64,000 nt of DNA. Origin: Flavobacterium sp. SUN046 (lineage in GTDB: Bacteria > Bacteroidota > Bacteroidia > Flavobacteriales > Flavobacteriaceae). The stretch lies in assembly GCF_028867965.1 (NCBI RefSeq), contig NZ_JAPQNT010000012.1, positions 1 through 64,000 on the forward strand. Reading direction: 5' to 3'. Made by a program: the position numbers and the translations under genes. Positions 32,967 through 41,702 of this stretch are shown here, one piece after another (position 1 is the first letter of the stretch; every line of letters begins with the position of its first letter). Below the pieces are notes generated by a model. That model saw only the letters and a list, made by a program, of their open reading frames with translations, ran no database searches and was not told the origin of the DNA.

Positions 32967-35900
32967 ATGGAACCACAAACTCCTTATATTCCTAAAAATA
33001 AAGTAAGAATTGTAACTGCCGCAGCATTATTTGACGGACACGATGCCGCAATAAATATCATGCGTAGAATTATTCAATCAACAGGCGTTGAAGTTATCCA
33101 TTTGGGTCATGATAGAAGCGTTGATGAGGTTGTAAATACCGCTATTCAAGAAGATGCCAATGCCATTGCGTTAACTTCATATCAAGGCGGACACAATGAA
33201 TATTTTAAGTACATGCACGATTTATTGAAAGAAAAAGGTGCTGGTCATATTAAAATATTTGGCGGTGGTGGCGGTGTAATTTTACCTTCAGAAATTGCTG
33301 AATTGCAAGCTTACGGAATAGAACGAATTTATGCTCCAGATGATGGAAGAGCCATGGGTTTGCAAGGAATGATTAATGATTTAGTGCAACGTTCAGATTA
33401 TCCTTTGGGTGATGTTTTAAATGGAGAAATCAATCATTTAGAAGAAAAAAATCCAACTGCAATTGCAAGAATAATTTCTGCTGCAGAAAATTTTCCTGAT
33501 GTTGCTAAAGAAACGCTCGATAAAATTCATACTAAAAACCATGAATCTACTATACCAGTTTTGGGAATAACAGGAACTGGTGGTTCTGGAAAATCGTCGT
33601 TAGTAGATGAATTGGTTAGAAGATTTCTGATTGATTTTCCTGAAAAAACGATTGGTTTAATTTCTGTAGATCCATCCAAACGAAAAACTGGCGGTGCACT
33701 TTTAGGCGATAGAATTAGGATGAATGCAATTAATAATCCAAGAGTTTATATGCGCTCATTGGCAACGCGACAGTCTAATTTGGCTTTATCAAAATATGTA
33801 AACGAAGCAATTCAGGTTTTAAAAGCAGCCAAATATGATATTATAATTTTAGAAACTTCTGGAATTGGTCAAAGTGATACTGAAATTATCGAGCATTCCG
33901 ATGTTTCATTATATGTAATGACACCCGAATTTGGCGCTGCAACGCAATTGGAAAAAATTGATATGTTGGACTTTGCCGATATTGTAGCGGTCAATAAATT
34001 TGACAAACGTGGTGCTTTGGATGCACTTCGAGATGTAAAAAAGCAATTTCAGCGCAATCATAATTTATGGGATGCCGATTTAGATACAATGCCAGTTATT
34101 GGTACAATTGCATCTCAATTTAATGATCCAGGAATGAACACTTTGTACAAAAAGCTAATGGACAAAGTCGTTGAGAAAACCAATTCCGATTTAAAATCGA
34201 CATTTCAAATTACTCGTGAAATGAGCGAGAAGATTTTTGTGATTCCACCTCATAGAACACGATATTTATCTGAAATTGCTGAAAACAACCGCAAATATGA
34301 TGAAGTTGTTTTAACCCAAGTTGAAGTAGCACAAAAGTTATACGGAATTTATAAAACTATTGAATCTGTAACAGGAAACGTTCCAAATTTAACTAAAACT
34401 GGAATTGACCACAATTTTGTCATTCCTACAAAGGAAGATTCGCATCAATTTATAACACTTTTAATTGACCAATTCGATAAGGTAAAAATGAATCTTGATC
34501 CTTACAATTGGGAAGTAATTCTTACTTGGAATGAAAAAGTAAACAAATATAAAAATCCGTTTTACAGCTTTAAAGTTCGAGATAAAGAAATAAAAGTTGC
34601 AACACATACCCAAAGTTTATCTCATTCTCAAATTCCAAAAATAGCCTTGCCAAAATACCAAGCTTGGGGCGATATTTTAAAATGGAATTTACAAGAAAAT
34701 GTGCCTGGTGAATTTCCTTTTGCTTCAGGATTGTATCCGTTCAAGCGTGAAGGTGAAGATCCAAGCCGAATGTTTGCTGGTGAAGGTGGACCTGAGCGTA
34801 CCAATAAACGTTTTCATTATGTAAGTGCTGGATTGCCAGCAAAACGACTTTCAACGGCGTTTGATAGTGTAACTTTGTATGGAAATGATCCTGATTTAAG
34901 ACCTGATATTTACGGAAAAATTGGAAATGCAGGAGTTTCTATTTGTTGTTTAGATGATGCTAAAAAATTATATTCAGGTTTCGATTTGAGTCATCCATTG
35001 ACCTCTGTTTCAATGACTATAAATGGTCCAGCACCAATGTTGTTGGGTTATTTTATGAATGCTGCGATTGATCAAAATTGTGAAAAATACATTATCGAAA
35101 ACAATCTTCAAATAGAAGTTGAAGAAAAAATTAACGAAATTTATAAGAAGAAAGGCTTGTCAAGACCAACTTATAATGGTGATTTGCCTGAAGGAAATAA
35201 TGCATTAGGATTATTATTACTAGGTGTAACTGGTGATCAAGTCTTGCCTTTGGAAGTTTATAATGATATAAAAGTCAAAACCTTATCTCAAGTTCGTGGA
35301 ACGGTTCAAGCCGATATTTTGAAAGAAGATCAAGCACAAAATACTTGTATCTTTTCAACAGAATTTGCACTGCGATTAATGGGCGATGTTCAAGAATATT
35401 TCATTACTAAAAATGTTCGAAATTTTTATTCGGTTTCTATTTCGGGTTATCATATTGCTGAGGCAGGAGCAAATCCAATAACGCAATTAGCATTTACACT
35501 TTCAAATGGTTTCACTTACGTGGAATATTATTTAAGCCGTGGCATGAATATCAATGATTTTGGACCTAATTTATCATTCTTTTTCTCTAACGGAATTGAT
35601 CCTGAATACGCAGTAATTGGTCGTGTTGCTCGTAAAATTTGGGCGAAAGCGATGAAAAATAAATACGGTGCTAACGAAAGAGCTCAAATGTTGAAATACC
35701 ATATTCAAACATCGGGTCGTTCCTTACACGCACAAGAAATTGATTTCAATGATATTCGTACCACCTTACAAGCGTTGTATGCTATATATGATAATTGTAA
35801 TTCATTGCATACCAATGCTTATGATGAAGCAATTACAACGCCAACTGAAGAATCTGTTCGTAGAGCAATGGCGATTCAGTTGATTATTAATAAAGAATTA

Positions 35901-36395
35901 GGTTTAGCAAAAAACGAAAATCCAATTCAAGGTTCGTTCATAATAGAAGAATTAACCGATTTAGTGGAAGATGCCGTTTTACAAGAATTTGACCGAATTA
36001 CAGAGCGTGGCGGAGTTCTTGGTGCAATGGAAACTATGTACCAACGTAACAAAATTCAGGAAGAAAGTATGTATTATGAAACCTTGAAGCATACCGGTGA
36101 ATTTCCAATTATTGGTGTAAATACATTCTTAAGTTCTAAAGGTTCGCCTACGGTTTTACCTGCGGAAGTCATTCGTGCTACCGAAGAAGAAAAGCAATTT
36201 CAAATTCAAACATTAGAAAAATTACACACAATTCATGCTGATAAAGTAAATGAGCAAATAGAATTGTTGCAAAATGCCGCTATCAAAAACGAGAATTTAT
36301 TTGATGTGTTAATGACAGCAACCAAATATTGTTCGTTAGGGCAAATCACCAATGGATTATTTGAAGTTGGTGGGCAATATAGACGTAACATGTAA
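32967..36395 (+). CDS. icmF: Fused isobutyryl-CoA mutase IcmF (B12-dependent, with MeaB-like G-protein chaperone)
   Basis: A 1142-residue fusion. The N-terminal cobalamin-binding domain (about 12-140) has [10 protein letters not shown] with the Co-ligand His25 and a glycine run at 99-103. A MeaB-like GTPase domain (about 195-420) has the P-loop GTGGSGKS (203-210) and NKFDKRGA. The C-terminal mutase TIM barrel (about 560-1090) has [23 protein letters not shown], the IcmF form rather than methylmalonyl-CoA mutase. It interconverts isobutyryl-CoA and n-butyryl-CoA (some also handle pivalyl- or isovaleryl-CoA); the GTPase loads and protects the cofactor. DGHDAA replaces the strict DxHxxG at its last position. 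It is a single gene whose terminator is a REP palindrome. Confidence 0.93.
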   Translation: MEPQTPYIPKNKVRIVTAAALFDGHDAAINIMRRIIQSTGVEVIHLGHDRSVDEVVNTAIQEDANAIALTSYQGGHNEYFKYMHDLLKEKGAGHIKIFGGGGGVILPSEIAELQAYGIERIYAPDDGRAMGLQGMINDLVQRSDYPLGDVLNGEINHLEEKNPTAIARIISAAENFPDVAKETLDKIHTKNHESTIPVLGITGTGGSGKSSLVDELVRRFLIDFPEKTIGLISVDPSKRKTGGALLGDRIRMNAINNPRVYMRSLATRQSNLALSKYVNEAIQVLKAAKYDIIILETSGIGQSDTEIIEHSDVSLYVMTPEFGAATQLEKIDMLDFADIVAVNKFDKRGALDALRDVKKQFQRNHNLWDADLDTMPVIGTIASQFNDPGMNTLYKKLMDKVVEKTNSDLKSTFQITREMSEKIFVIPPHRTRYLSEIAENNRKYDEVVLTQVEVAQKLYGIYKTIESVTGNVPNLTKTGIDHNFVIPTKEDSHQFITLLIDQFDKVKMNLDPYNWEVILTWNEKVNKYKNPFYSFKVRDKEIKVATHTQSLSHSQIPKIALPKYQAWGDILKWNLQENVPGEFPFASGLYPFKREGEDPSRMFAGEGGPERTNKRFHYVSAGLPAKRLSTAFDSVTLYGNDPDLRPDIYGKIGNAGVSICCLDDAKKLYSGFDLSHPLTSVSMTINGPAPMLLGYFMNAAIDQNCEKYIIENNLQIEVEEKINEIYKKKGLSRPTYNGDLPEGNNALGLLLLGVTGDQVLPLEVYNDIKVKTLSQVRGTVQADILKEDQAQNTCIFSTEFALRLMGDVQEYFITKNVRNFYSVSISGYHIAEAGANPITQLAFTLSNGFTYVEYYLSRGMNINDFGPNLSFFFSNGIDPEYAVIGRVARKIWAKAMKNKYGANERAQMLKYHIQTSGRSLHAQEIDFNDIRTTLQALYAIYDNCNSLHTNAYDEAITTPTEESVRRAMAIQLIINKELGLAKNENPIQGSFIIEELTDLVEDAVLQEFDRITERGGVLGAMETMYQRNKIQEESMYYETLKHTGEFPIIGVNTFLSSKGSPTVLPAEVIRATEEEKQFQIQTLEKLHTIHADKVNEQIELLQNAAIKNENLFDVLMTATKYCSLGQITNGLFEVGGQYRRNM

Positions 36396-36415
36396 TTTTT
36401 AAAATAGTATATTCT

Positions 36416-36447
36416 GTAGAGACGCGATTTATCGCGTCTCTTTTTTT
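36416..36447. repeat. REP palindrome doubling as icmF terminator
   Basis: GTAGAGACGCGAT-TT-ATCGCGTCTC: perfect 11-bp arms (36418-36428 with 36431-36441), a 2-nt centre and a run of seven T. It is the same palindrome that flanks the repeat array inside the adjacent RAYT gene. It sits 20 nt after the icmF stop and 65 nt before the RAYT start, so it probably acts both as terminator and as a RAYT substrate. Confidence 0.85.
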
Positions 36448-36511
36448 ACAATAAATTTTAATTTATGAAAATTTATTTATTATTTAGCACAACGATATAA
36501 TATTAAACGCC

Positions 36512-37345
36512 ATGCAAAACAAATTTCAAAACAAATTTAGAATCCCATCAACACGTCTACAAACATGGGATTATTCTAATAATGGAGCCTATTTTATAAC
36601 CATTTGCACCCAAAATCGCGAACATTTTTTTGGGAATATTCAAAATGGAATTATGGAATTATCAGAAATTGGAAAATTAGCAGAACAATATTGGATGGAA
36701 ATTCCAAATCAATTTCAATTCGTTGAATTAGGAAATTTTGTTGTGATGCCCAATCATGTGCACGGAATAGTAATCATCAATAATTTCAAAAATCACGTAG
36801 AGACGCGATTTATCGCGTCTGAACAAAATAATCAGATGCCAACCGCGTCTGAACAAAATAATCAGATGCCAACCGCGTCTGAACAAAATAATCAGACGGC
36901 AACCGCGTCTGAACAAAATAATCAGACGCCAACCGCGTCTGAACAAATCAATCAGACGCCAACCGCGTCTGAACAAATCAATCAGACGCCAACCGCGTCT
37001 GAACAAATCAATCAGACGCCAACCGCGTCTGAACAAAATAATCACATGCCAATCGCGTCTGAACAAAACAACGAGACGCGATTAATCGCGTCTCTACAGG
37101 GAAATGGTAACGGTGGTGGATTTTCGGGAAATAAAAATCCAATGATAAATGATAATATTTCCAAAATTATCCGGTGGTACAAAGGGCGATGCTCATTTGA
37201 ATGTAGAAAAAATAATGATAATTTTGGTTGGCAATCAAGATTTCATGATCATATAATTCGTAATTCAAAATCATTTGAAACCATTCAAAATTATATCTTT
37301 GAAAATCCTTCTAAATGGAAAGAAGATAAATTTTATAATCAATGA
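36512..37345 (+). CDS. REP-associated tyrosine transposase (RAYT), with in-frame REP/repeat insertion
   Basis: A 277-residue Y1/HUH single-strand transposase of the TnpA_REP group. The N-terminal half has GAYFITICTQNREHFFG (residues 26-42) and the metal-binding HUH motif in VMPNHVHGIVI (His82, His84). The C-terminal part has ISKIIRWYKGRCSFE (Tyr223, a candidate nucleophile) and WQSRFHDHIIR...NYIFENPSKWKEDKFY, typical of Bacteroidota RAYTs. Residues about 96-195 are extra: they are encoded by a REP palindrome, nine 30-bp repeats (TASEQNNQTP-like decapeptides) and a second REP palindrome. Removing them leaves about 178 residues, near the usual family length. The insertion lies in the variable linker between the HUH half and the Tyr half, so activity may survive. 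The stop overlaps the next gene. Confidence 0.9.
   Translation: MQNKFQNKFRIPSTRLQTWDYSNNGAYFITICTQNREHFFGNIQNGIMELSEIGKLAEQYWMEIPNQFQFVELGNFVVMPNHVHGIVIINNFKNHVETRFIASEQNNQMPTASEQNNQMPTASEQNNQTATASEQNNQTPTASEQINQTPTASEQINQTPTASEQINQTPTASEQNNHMPIASEQNNETRLIASLQGNGNGGGFSGNKNPMINDNISKIIRWYKGRCSFECRKNNDNFGWQSRFHDHIIRNSKSFETIQNYIFENPSKWKEDKFYNQ
36797..37097 (+). repeat. REP-bounded array of nine 30-bp tandem repeats inside the RAYT gene
   Basis: Left boundary: GTAGAGACGCGATTTATCGC then GTCT (36797-36820), a REP copy missing its last bases. Centre: nine units of exactly 30 bp from 36815 to 37084, consensus GCGTCTGAACAAA-(A/T)(T/C)-AATCAGACGCCAACC with few differences. Right boundary: GAGACGCGATT/AATCGCGTCTC (37073-37094), a perfect 22-bp palindrome, then TAC. 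Across unit junctions CAGACGC-CAACC-GCGTCTG forms a 7-bp hairpin with the same arm as the REP. Thirty is divisible by three, so the frame stays open, and one antisense frame also stays open. Confidence 0.93.
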
Positions 37346-37818
37346 ACCCAGCCATAAAAATAGTTCCAAACAAAAAACTAATAGGTCAAAAACTTTCATT
37401 TTCTTATTCAGATTATAGAGCCTTTGAATTATGGAGTAATTTTATGCCGCGAAGAAAAGAAATTCAAAATACAATTTCATCTGACTTATTTAACATTCAA
37501 ATCAATCCAGAGAATTTTGATTTTAATCCAAATACACTTTTCGTAAAATGGGCTGCGGTTGCCGTTTCTAATTTTGAAGTAATTCCAGATGAAATGGAAA
37601 AAATTGAAATTCCAGAAGGATTGTATGCCGTTTTTCATTACAAAGGCGACCAAAATAATGCAGCAAATTTTTTTAGAAAAATTTATACTGAATGGCTTCC
37701 CAATTCTAATTATGAATTAGACAATCGTCCGCAATTTGAAATTCTTGGAGAAAAATATAAAACCAATCATCCTGATTCTGAAGAAGAAATTTATATTCCT
37801 ATAAAGTTTAAAAGTTAG
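37342..37818 (+). CDS. GyrI-like small-molecule-binding domain protein
   Basis: A 158-residue stand-alone GyrI-like/AraC effector-binding domain (SHS2 fold). It has IKIVPNKKLIGQKLSFSYSD, WAAVAVSNFEVIPDEMEKIEIPEGLYAVFHYKGD, then FFRKIYTEWLPNSNYELDNRPQFEILGEKYK, the usual order for these ligand-binding proteins. Such domains bind hydrophobic drugs or act as cyclopropanoid hydrolases, or inhibit gyrase in E. coli SbmC; which applies is unknown. Its ATG overlaps the RAYT stop (ATGA), so it is translated with the transposase gene or by re-initiation. Confidence 0.85.
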   Translation: MNPAIKIVPNKKLIGQKLSFSYSDYRAFELWSNFMPRRKEIQNTISSDLFNIQINPENFDFNPNTLFVKWAAVAVSNFEVIPDEMEKIEIPEGLYAVFHYKGDQNNAANFFRKIYTEWLPNSNYELDNRPQFEILGEKYKTNHPDSEEEIYIPIKFKS

Positions 37819-38186
37819 TATTCACCATCTACATAAAACCAAGTTCCATTTTCAAAAACAAAAGTCGATTTTTCGTTATGAACTTGCTCTTGACGGTGAT
37901 TATCTGTATAAAAAGCTTTGAAAGTTACTGTGTTTTCGGTAGTTTCAATAATTTCTAATCGTGTCCAATGATTATTTTGGCACCAATTTAGGATGTCTTT
38001 TTTTTTGAAAAGATTTCGTGTAGAAACATGCGTTGTTGCAATTAAATAATCGGCTTTACTGGTTGCATAAGCACTAAATCTTGAGCGCATTAGTGCTTCT
38101 GCTGTTGTAGCTTTTTTTTCTCCTTTTATATAAGGTTGGCAACATTCTTCAAAAGTTAAATGATTACCGCAATAACAAATTGTCAT
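37815..38186 (-). CDS. YchJ-family protein with SEC-C zinc-binding motif
   Basis: A 123-residue protein. The N-terminal zinc-binding cluster is CYCGNHLTFEECCQPYI (Cys4, Cys6, Cys15, Cys16), followed by ALMRSRFSAYATSKADYLIATTH, the YchJ signature. A cystatin-like/NTF2-like beta region ends the protein (VTFKAFYTDN, FVFENGTWFYVDGEY). The function of YchJ proteins is unknown. The stop codon overlaps the convergent GyrI-like gene by 4 nt, the same TTAG arrangement seen at the end of ndh. Confidence 0.9.
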   Translation of the reverse strand: MTICYCGNHLTFEECCQPYIKGEKKATTAEALMRSRFSAYATSKADYLIATTHVSTRNLFKKKDILNWCQNNHWTRLEIIETTENTVTFKAFYTDNHRQEQVHNEKSTFVFENGTWFYVDGEY

Positions 38187-38224
38187 GATTTCTATTTTTA
38201 AGGATTACTAAATCAATTCAAATT

Positions 38225-38365
38225 CTACTCTTTATTCTCATTAAATTTTTTTGTAATTTCTTTCAATTTTTCGGCACGCGCTACTTTTTTAGCTTTGGCT
38301 TTATCTTGTTCTTTGTGCAATTTATCGTTGTGTGCTTTAATATTTCGTTCGTTATTTCTTCCCAT
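38225..38365 (-). CDS. Small basic 46-residue protein
   Basis: An ATG-started frame of 46 codons (MGRNNERNIKAHNDKLHKEQ, then Lys/Ala-rich AKKVARAEKLKEITKKF) lies on the minus strand, 2 nt after the DUF1543 gene and before the YchJ gene. The composition is highly charged and helical, without membrane segments. I recall similar short flavobacterial proteins beginning MGRNNERNIKAHN but know no function. Tight packing with the upstream gene supports translation. Confidence 0.62.
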   Translation of the reverse strand: MGRNNERNIKAHNDKLHKEQDKAKAKKVARAEKLKEITKKFNENKE

Positions 38366-38367
38366 TT

Positions 38368-38931
38368 CTAAGTTATTTTGTCAATTTTCAAATATCCAAT
38401 GTGCATTTTATCTTCAATTAAATTTTCACTTGGCGTGATTTGTATTTCAAATTGTTCTGTAAAGACAGGTGCTAATATTTCTTTCACGTTAAAAGCATCA
38501 TCAATATCAATTCCATATTTATCATCAATGTGTGAAGTCGCTCCTTTAAATCCACAATGTTTAAAAAACGAAGTTGCTTTTGCCTTTTTGGATGCTTCTG
38601 CTAATGTTGCACCAACTGCTAAAATTTTATAATGGTATTCTTCAAATTCATTTTCTTTATATCCACCTAAGTTAATAAAAAATAAATTAGAATCTAAATT
38701 TTTAGCATTTTCTTTAGACACAATTTCAATTTTAAAATCATCAACCACAGTAACTTCGCGCCAAGCATCAATATGAATTTTGCCTTTAGCTTCGGGCCAA
38801 AATTGCTTCATGCTAGGAATCAATTCTTTTAAAGACGTTCCAATTCCAAAAAAAATATCATGTTGCTCTGTAAATCTTCCTTCAGGTCTACAACCCAGCA
38901 TAATCATGTAGAGTTTGTTTTCATTTTTCAT
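38368..38931 (-). CDS. DUF1543 family protein
   Basis: A 187-residue soluble protein. It opens MKNENKLYMIMLGCRPEGRFTEQHDIFFGI and contains NLFFINLGGYKENEFEEYHYKILAVGATLAEASKKAKATSFFKH, both diagnostic of DUF1543, which contains two related halves here (residues about 8-85 and 85-180). The function is unknown. TACCTTTG on the minus strand (38936-38943) is a -7-type box only 5 nt before the start codon, which would make the mRNA leaderless or nearly so; this may be chance. A 46-residue gene follows. Confidence 0.87.
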   Translation of the reverse strand: MKNENKLYMIMLGCRPEGRFTEQHDIFFGIGTSLKELIPSMKQFWPEAKGKIHIDAWREVTVVDDFKIEIVSKENAKNLDSNLFFINLGGYKENEFEEYHYKILAVGATLAEASKKAKATSFFKHCGFKGATSHIDDKYGIDIDDAFNVKEILAPVFTEQFEIQITPSENLIEDKMHIGYLKIDKIT

Positions 38932-39021
38932 GTATCAAAGGTACAAACTTTTGTTAAAATATAACTTTGGCACAGCTATTGAATAGTGTTAAATATCATT
39001 AATTATTAAAACCAAAATACC

Positions 39022-39537
39022 ATGAGAAAGATTACATTATTGTTTGCGTTCATCGGGATGATGACAATTCAAAGTTGTACAGTAAATGATCAACAACCAA
39101 TTAATACAGTTGATAACGATACCATAAGTGAAGTTTGGGAATTTACAAGATCATTTTCGACTTCTAATAATTTTAGTACATTAATTGCATTTCCTCACAC
39201 AATTTATTCGTCAGATATGGTGTTAGTTTACAGATTATCTGGAGTTTCTAACGGAACTGATATATGGAAATTATTGCCAGAAACGTATTATTTTAACGAT
39301 GGAACTCTAGATTTTAGATATGATTTTGATTTCACTAAATATGATGCCAGTATTTTTATGGATGGTTTTGATTTAGCAAATGTTTCGGCTAATTACAGAA
39401 CAAATCAAGTGTTACGAATAGTAGTAATTCCTGGATATTTCGGAAATAAAACTTCTAATACAATTGATTTTAATGATTATAATGCAACAATGAATGCACT
39501 TAAAATCAACGAATCAAATGTTGTTAAAATAAAATAG
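39022..39537 (+). CDS. Lipoprotein of unknown function
   Basis: A 171-residue lipoprotein with lipobox IQSC (Cys19). The mature part is beta-rich with many Asn, Asp and aromatic residues (EVWEFTRSFSTSNNFSTLIAF, YRLSGVSNGTDIWKLLPETYYF), and ends with NDYNATMNALKINESNVVKIK. I recall similar uncharacterised proteins in Flavobacterium but no domain name. A -7 box TAACTTTG (38962-38969) lies 52 nt upstream. It is a single gene with its own terminator. Confidence 0.78.
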   Translation: MRKITLLFAFIGMMTIQSCTVNDQQPINTVDNDTISEVWEFTRSFSTSNNFSTLIAFPHTIYSSDMVLVYRLSGVSNGTDIWKLLPETYYFNDGTLDFRYDFDFTKYDASIFMDGFDLANVSANYRTNQVLRIVVIPGYFGNKTSNTIDFNDYNATMNALKINESNVVKIK

Positions 39538-39570
39538 ATTTTTGGTTAGTCTATAGTTTGTTTGTTTGGT

Positions 39571-39602
39571 AAAGAGGTTGTTGAAAAGCGACCTCTTTTT
39601 TT
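39571..39602. terminator. Terminator between lipoprotein and TerC genes
   Basis: AAAGAGGT pairs with ACCTCTTT across a 12-nt loop, followed by a T run on the plus strand. It sits between convergent genes and touches the TerC stop codon. Confidence 0.82.
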
Positions 39603-40572
39603 ATTCTTCATCTCTAGATGATGTATTATTTTCTTCAGCATCAGCTTTAACTAATGAAACTGCAATTCCGGTTGTTAAAGCAACAGCAATAAATGTTAGT
39701 GAAATCCATTCTGGAAATTTATAATATTGAATTACTAGCATTTTAATTCCGACAAAAGTCAAAATTGCAATCAAACTGTATTCTAAATAACTGAATTTTT
39801 CCAACATATTTGCCAAGAAAAAATACATCGAACGCAAACCAAGAATCGCAAAAATATTAGAACTAAACACTAAAAACGGATCAGAGGTTATGGCTAAAAT
39901 GGCCGGAACGCTATCTAATGCAAATACCATATCCATCACTTCAATTACAATTAAAGCTATGAAAAGCGGTGTCGCAAAATTTTGATTATTTTGTTTAACA
40001 AAAAAATGTTCTTTGTTAGTTTCATGAGTAATCGGAATTACTTTACCAATCATTTTATAAACAAACGATTTTTTTGGGTCAAATTCGTCTTCTTCTTTTT
40101 TAAACAACATTTTCATTGCTGTAAAAACTAAAAATGCTCCAAAAACATAGGTTACCCAATCAATTTGACGAATTAAAATTACGCCAAAGAAAATCATCAA
40201 ACCACGAAAAATTACAGCGCCAATAATTCCCCAAAACAAAACACGGTGTTGGTATTTTTGAGCAATTTTAAACGACGCAAAAATTACAGCTATCACAAAA
40301 ATATTATCGGCACTTAAGGAAAGTTCAATTAAATAACCGGTAATAAATTTTATAGAAGCTGCAGCAGGTTTGAGTTTGTCAGGATTGGCAACAAAATTAT
40401 TTTGATACAACCAATAAATTACACCCGAAAACGCAAATGATACAGTCACCCAAATTCCGGTCCACATTCCTGCTTCTTTTGAACTGATAATGTGTGGGGT
40501 TTTATTAAAAATGCCTAAGTCTAAAGCTAGAAATAGTAAGATGCAAGCAATGAAGATAATCCAAACAATCAT
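39601..40572 (-). CDS. TerC/Alx-family metal homeostasis membrane protein
   Basis: A 323-residue protein with about eight to nine membrane helices. The conserved acidic motifs of TerC/Alx are present: LALDLGIFN near residue 20, ITGYLIELSLSADNIFVIAVIF (about 79-100) and VIEVMDMVFALDSVPAILAITSDPFLVF (about 208-235). This family exports Mn(II) in E. coli (Alx, MntP-independent) and was first named for tellurite resistance. It is a single gene with a short leader and a good -7 box. Confidence 0.9.
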   Translation of the reverse strand: MIVWIIFIACILLFLALDLGIFNKTPHIISSKEAGMWTGIWVTVSFAFSGVIYWLYQNNFVANPDKLKPAAASIKFITGYLIELSLSADNIFVIAVIFASFKIAQKYQHRVLFWGIIGAVIFRGLMIFFGVILIRQIDWVTYVFGAFLVFTAMKMLFKKEEDEFDPKKSFVYKMIGKVIPITHETNKEHFFVKQNNQNFATPLFIALIVIEVMDMVFALDSVPAILAITSDPFLVFSSNIFAILGLRSMYFFLANMLEKFSYLEYSLIAILTFVGIKMLVIQYYKFPEWISLTFIAVALTTGIAVSLVKADAEENNTSSRDEE

Positions 40573-40590
40573 TTTATTTTGTATTTGTTA

Positions 40591-40598
40591 CAAAGATA
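40591..40598 (-). promoter_or_regulatory. TerC gene promoter, -7 box
   Basis: On the minus strand TATCTTTG matches TAnnTTTG, with TTTC 18 nt upstream as a weak -33. It lies 18 nt before the ATG. Confidence 0.58.
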
Positions 40599-40661
40599 GA
40601 TTTTTGTTTGTAATAGAAAATTGGTTTACAACAAGATTGTGATTTTAATTCAAAAAAGATA

Positions 40662-40669
40662 TATATTTG
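40662..40669 (+). promoter_or_regulatory. T9SS leucine-rich protein promoter, -7 box
   Basis: TATATTTG matches TAnnTTTG, with TTG 22 nt upstream. It lies 17 nt before the ATG at 40687 and would be inside any longer gene model, so it supports the shorter start. Confidence 0.65.
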
Positions 40670-40686
40670 AAAATCAAACTTTGTTT

Positions 40687-41691
40687 ATGAAAAAGTCAAT
40701 TTTTTTATTGTTTTTTATATTGTTCCAAACAGGTATAAGTTTTTGCCAATCTATTGTTTTTCAGGATTTAAATTTTCAAAATAAGTTGATGCAATCTAGT
40801 GTTACTTCGCAAATTGCACTTGACTTGAATTATCAAAATATAAAAATAGACACTAATAATAATGGATTTATTGAGCAAAGTGAAGCCTTACAAGTGGGTT
40901 TGTTAAATGTCTCATTTGGGTCTATTACAGATTTAGGAGGAATTGAATATTTTACAAACTTAAAAACACTAATATGTCATTTTAATTCAATTAGTTACTT
41001 AAATATAGCAACCTTAACACATTTAATTGGTTTGCGTTGTGATGTTAATAATTTAACTACCATTAATCTTAATGGTAATATTGTTTTTGAAAGTTTACAA
41101 TGCAATAATAATAATATAACTTCCATAGATTTCAATGGCGTTCCTAATTTGAAGAGCGTTAATTGTAAGAACAATCAAATATCATCATTGGATTTTAGTA
41201 ATAATTCGTTATTAAATCAATTGTATTGTAGTAACAATAATCTAATCTCTTTAAATATAAAAAACGGTATCAACCAAGATTTTTCAGTTGCAGGATACAA
41301 CGACTGCTGGAAAACAGGCAATCCCAACTTAACCACAATATGTGCCGATGCTAGTGAAGTTGCAAGTGTACAAAGTTTTCTTGACGGTTGTGGTACAGCT
41401 CAAACAATTAATGTAACCAGCAATTGTGGTCTAAGTAATCAAGAGTTTAGTAATCAAGACTTTTCAATTTACCCTAATCCTAATAATGGTAACTTTATTG
41501 TTGACATGAGTGAAGAAAAAGAGTCTTGTCAATTAAAGTTGTACAATGCTTTAGGAAAAGAAGTTTTTGTTACAACGCTTTTTCCACAACAACTAAATAA
41601 AATTGATGTAACTTTTTTAGCAAAAGGTTGTTACGTTATTAAAATGAGTAATTCAACGAAAATTATGCACAAAAAAATAATTATAAACTAA
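40687..41691 (+). CDS. Secreted leucine-rich-repeat-like protein with T9SS type A sorting domain
   Basis: A 334-residue secreted protein with a signal peptide (MKKSIFLLFFILFQTGISFCQ), an EF-hand-like DTNNNGFIEQSEA stretch (about residues 49-61), then about five imperfect leucine-rich repeats of roughly 21 residues with the CxxNxL core (LQCNNNNITSIDF, VNCKNNQISSLDF, LYCSNNNLISLNI). A T9SS sorting domain ends it (SIYPNPNNGNFIVDM, GCYVIKMSNST). Many flavobacteria carry such surface repeat proteins for adhesion. I use the ATG after the promoter; an upstream TTG would add 22 residues. The second T9SS protein gene follows 11 nt downstream. Confidence 0.86.
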   Translation: MKKSIFLLFFILFQTGISFCQSIVFQDLNFQNKLMQSSVTSQIALDLNYQNIKIDTNNNGFIEQSEALQVGLLNVSFGSITDLGGIEYFTNLKTLICHFNSISYLNIATLTHLIGLRCDVNNLTTINLNGNIVFESLQCNNNNITSIDFNGVPNLKSVNCKNNQISSLDFSNNSLLNQLYCSNNNLISLNIKNGINQDFSVAGYNDCWKTGNPNLTTICADASEVASVQSFLDGCGTAQTINVTSNCGLSNQEFSNQDFSIYPNPNNGNFIVDMSEEKESCQLKLYNALGKEVFVTTLFPQQLNKIDVTFLAKGCYVIKMSNSTKIMHKKIIIN

Positions 41692-41702
41692 ACCAAAAGG
41701 CC

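Noticed and set aside
36728..37066. Long minus-strand frame of repeated LFRRGW peptides.
   Set aside because: It is the antisense reading of the 30-bp repeats, kept open only because 30 is a multiple of three.
36815..37084. The nine 30-bp units looked at first like a CRISPR array.
   Set aside because: There are no unique spacers: units abut directly, stay in frame in a transposase gene, and no cas gene is near.
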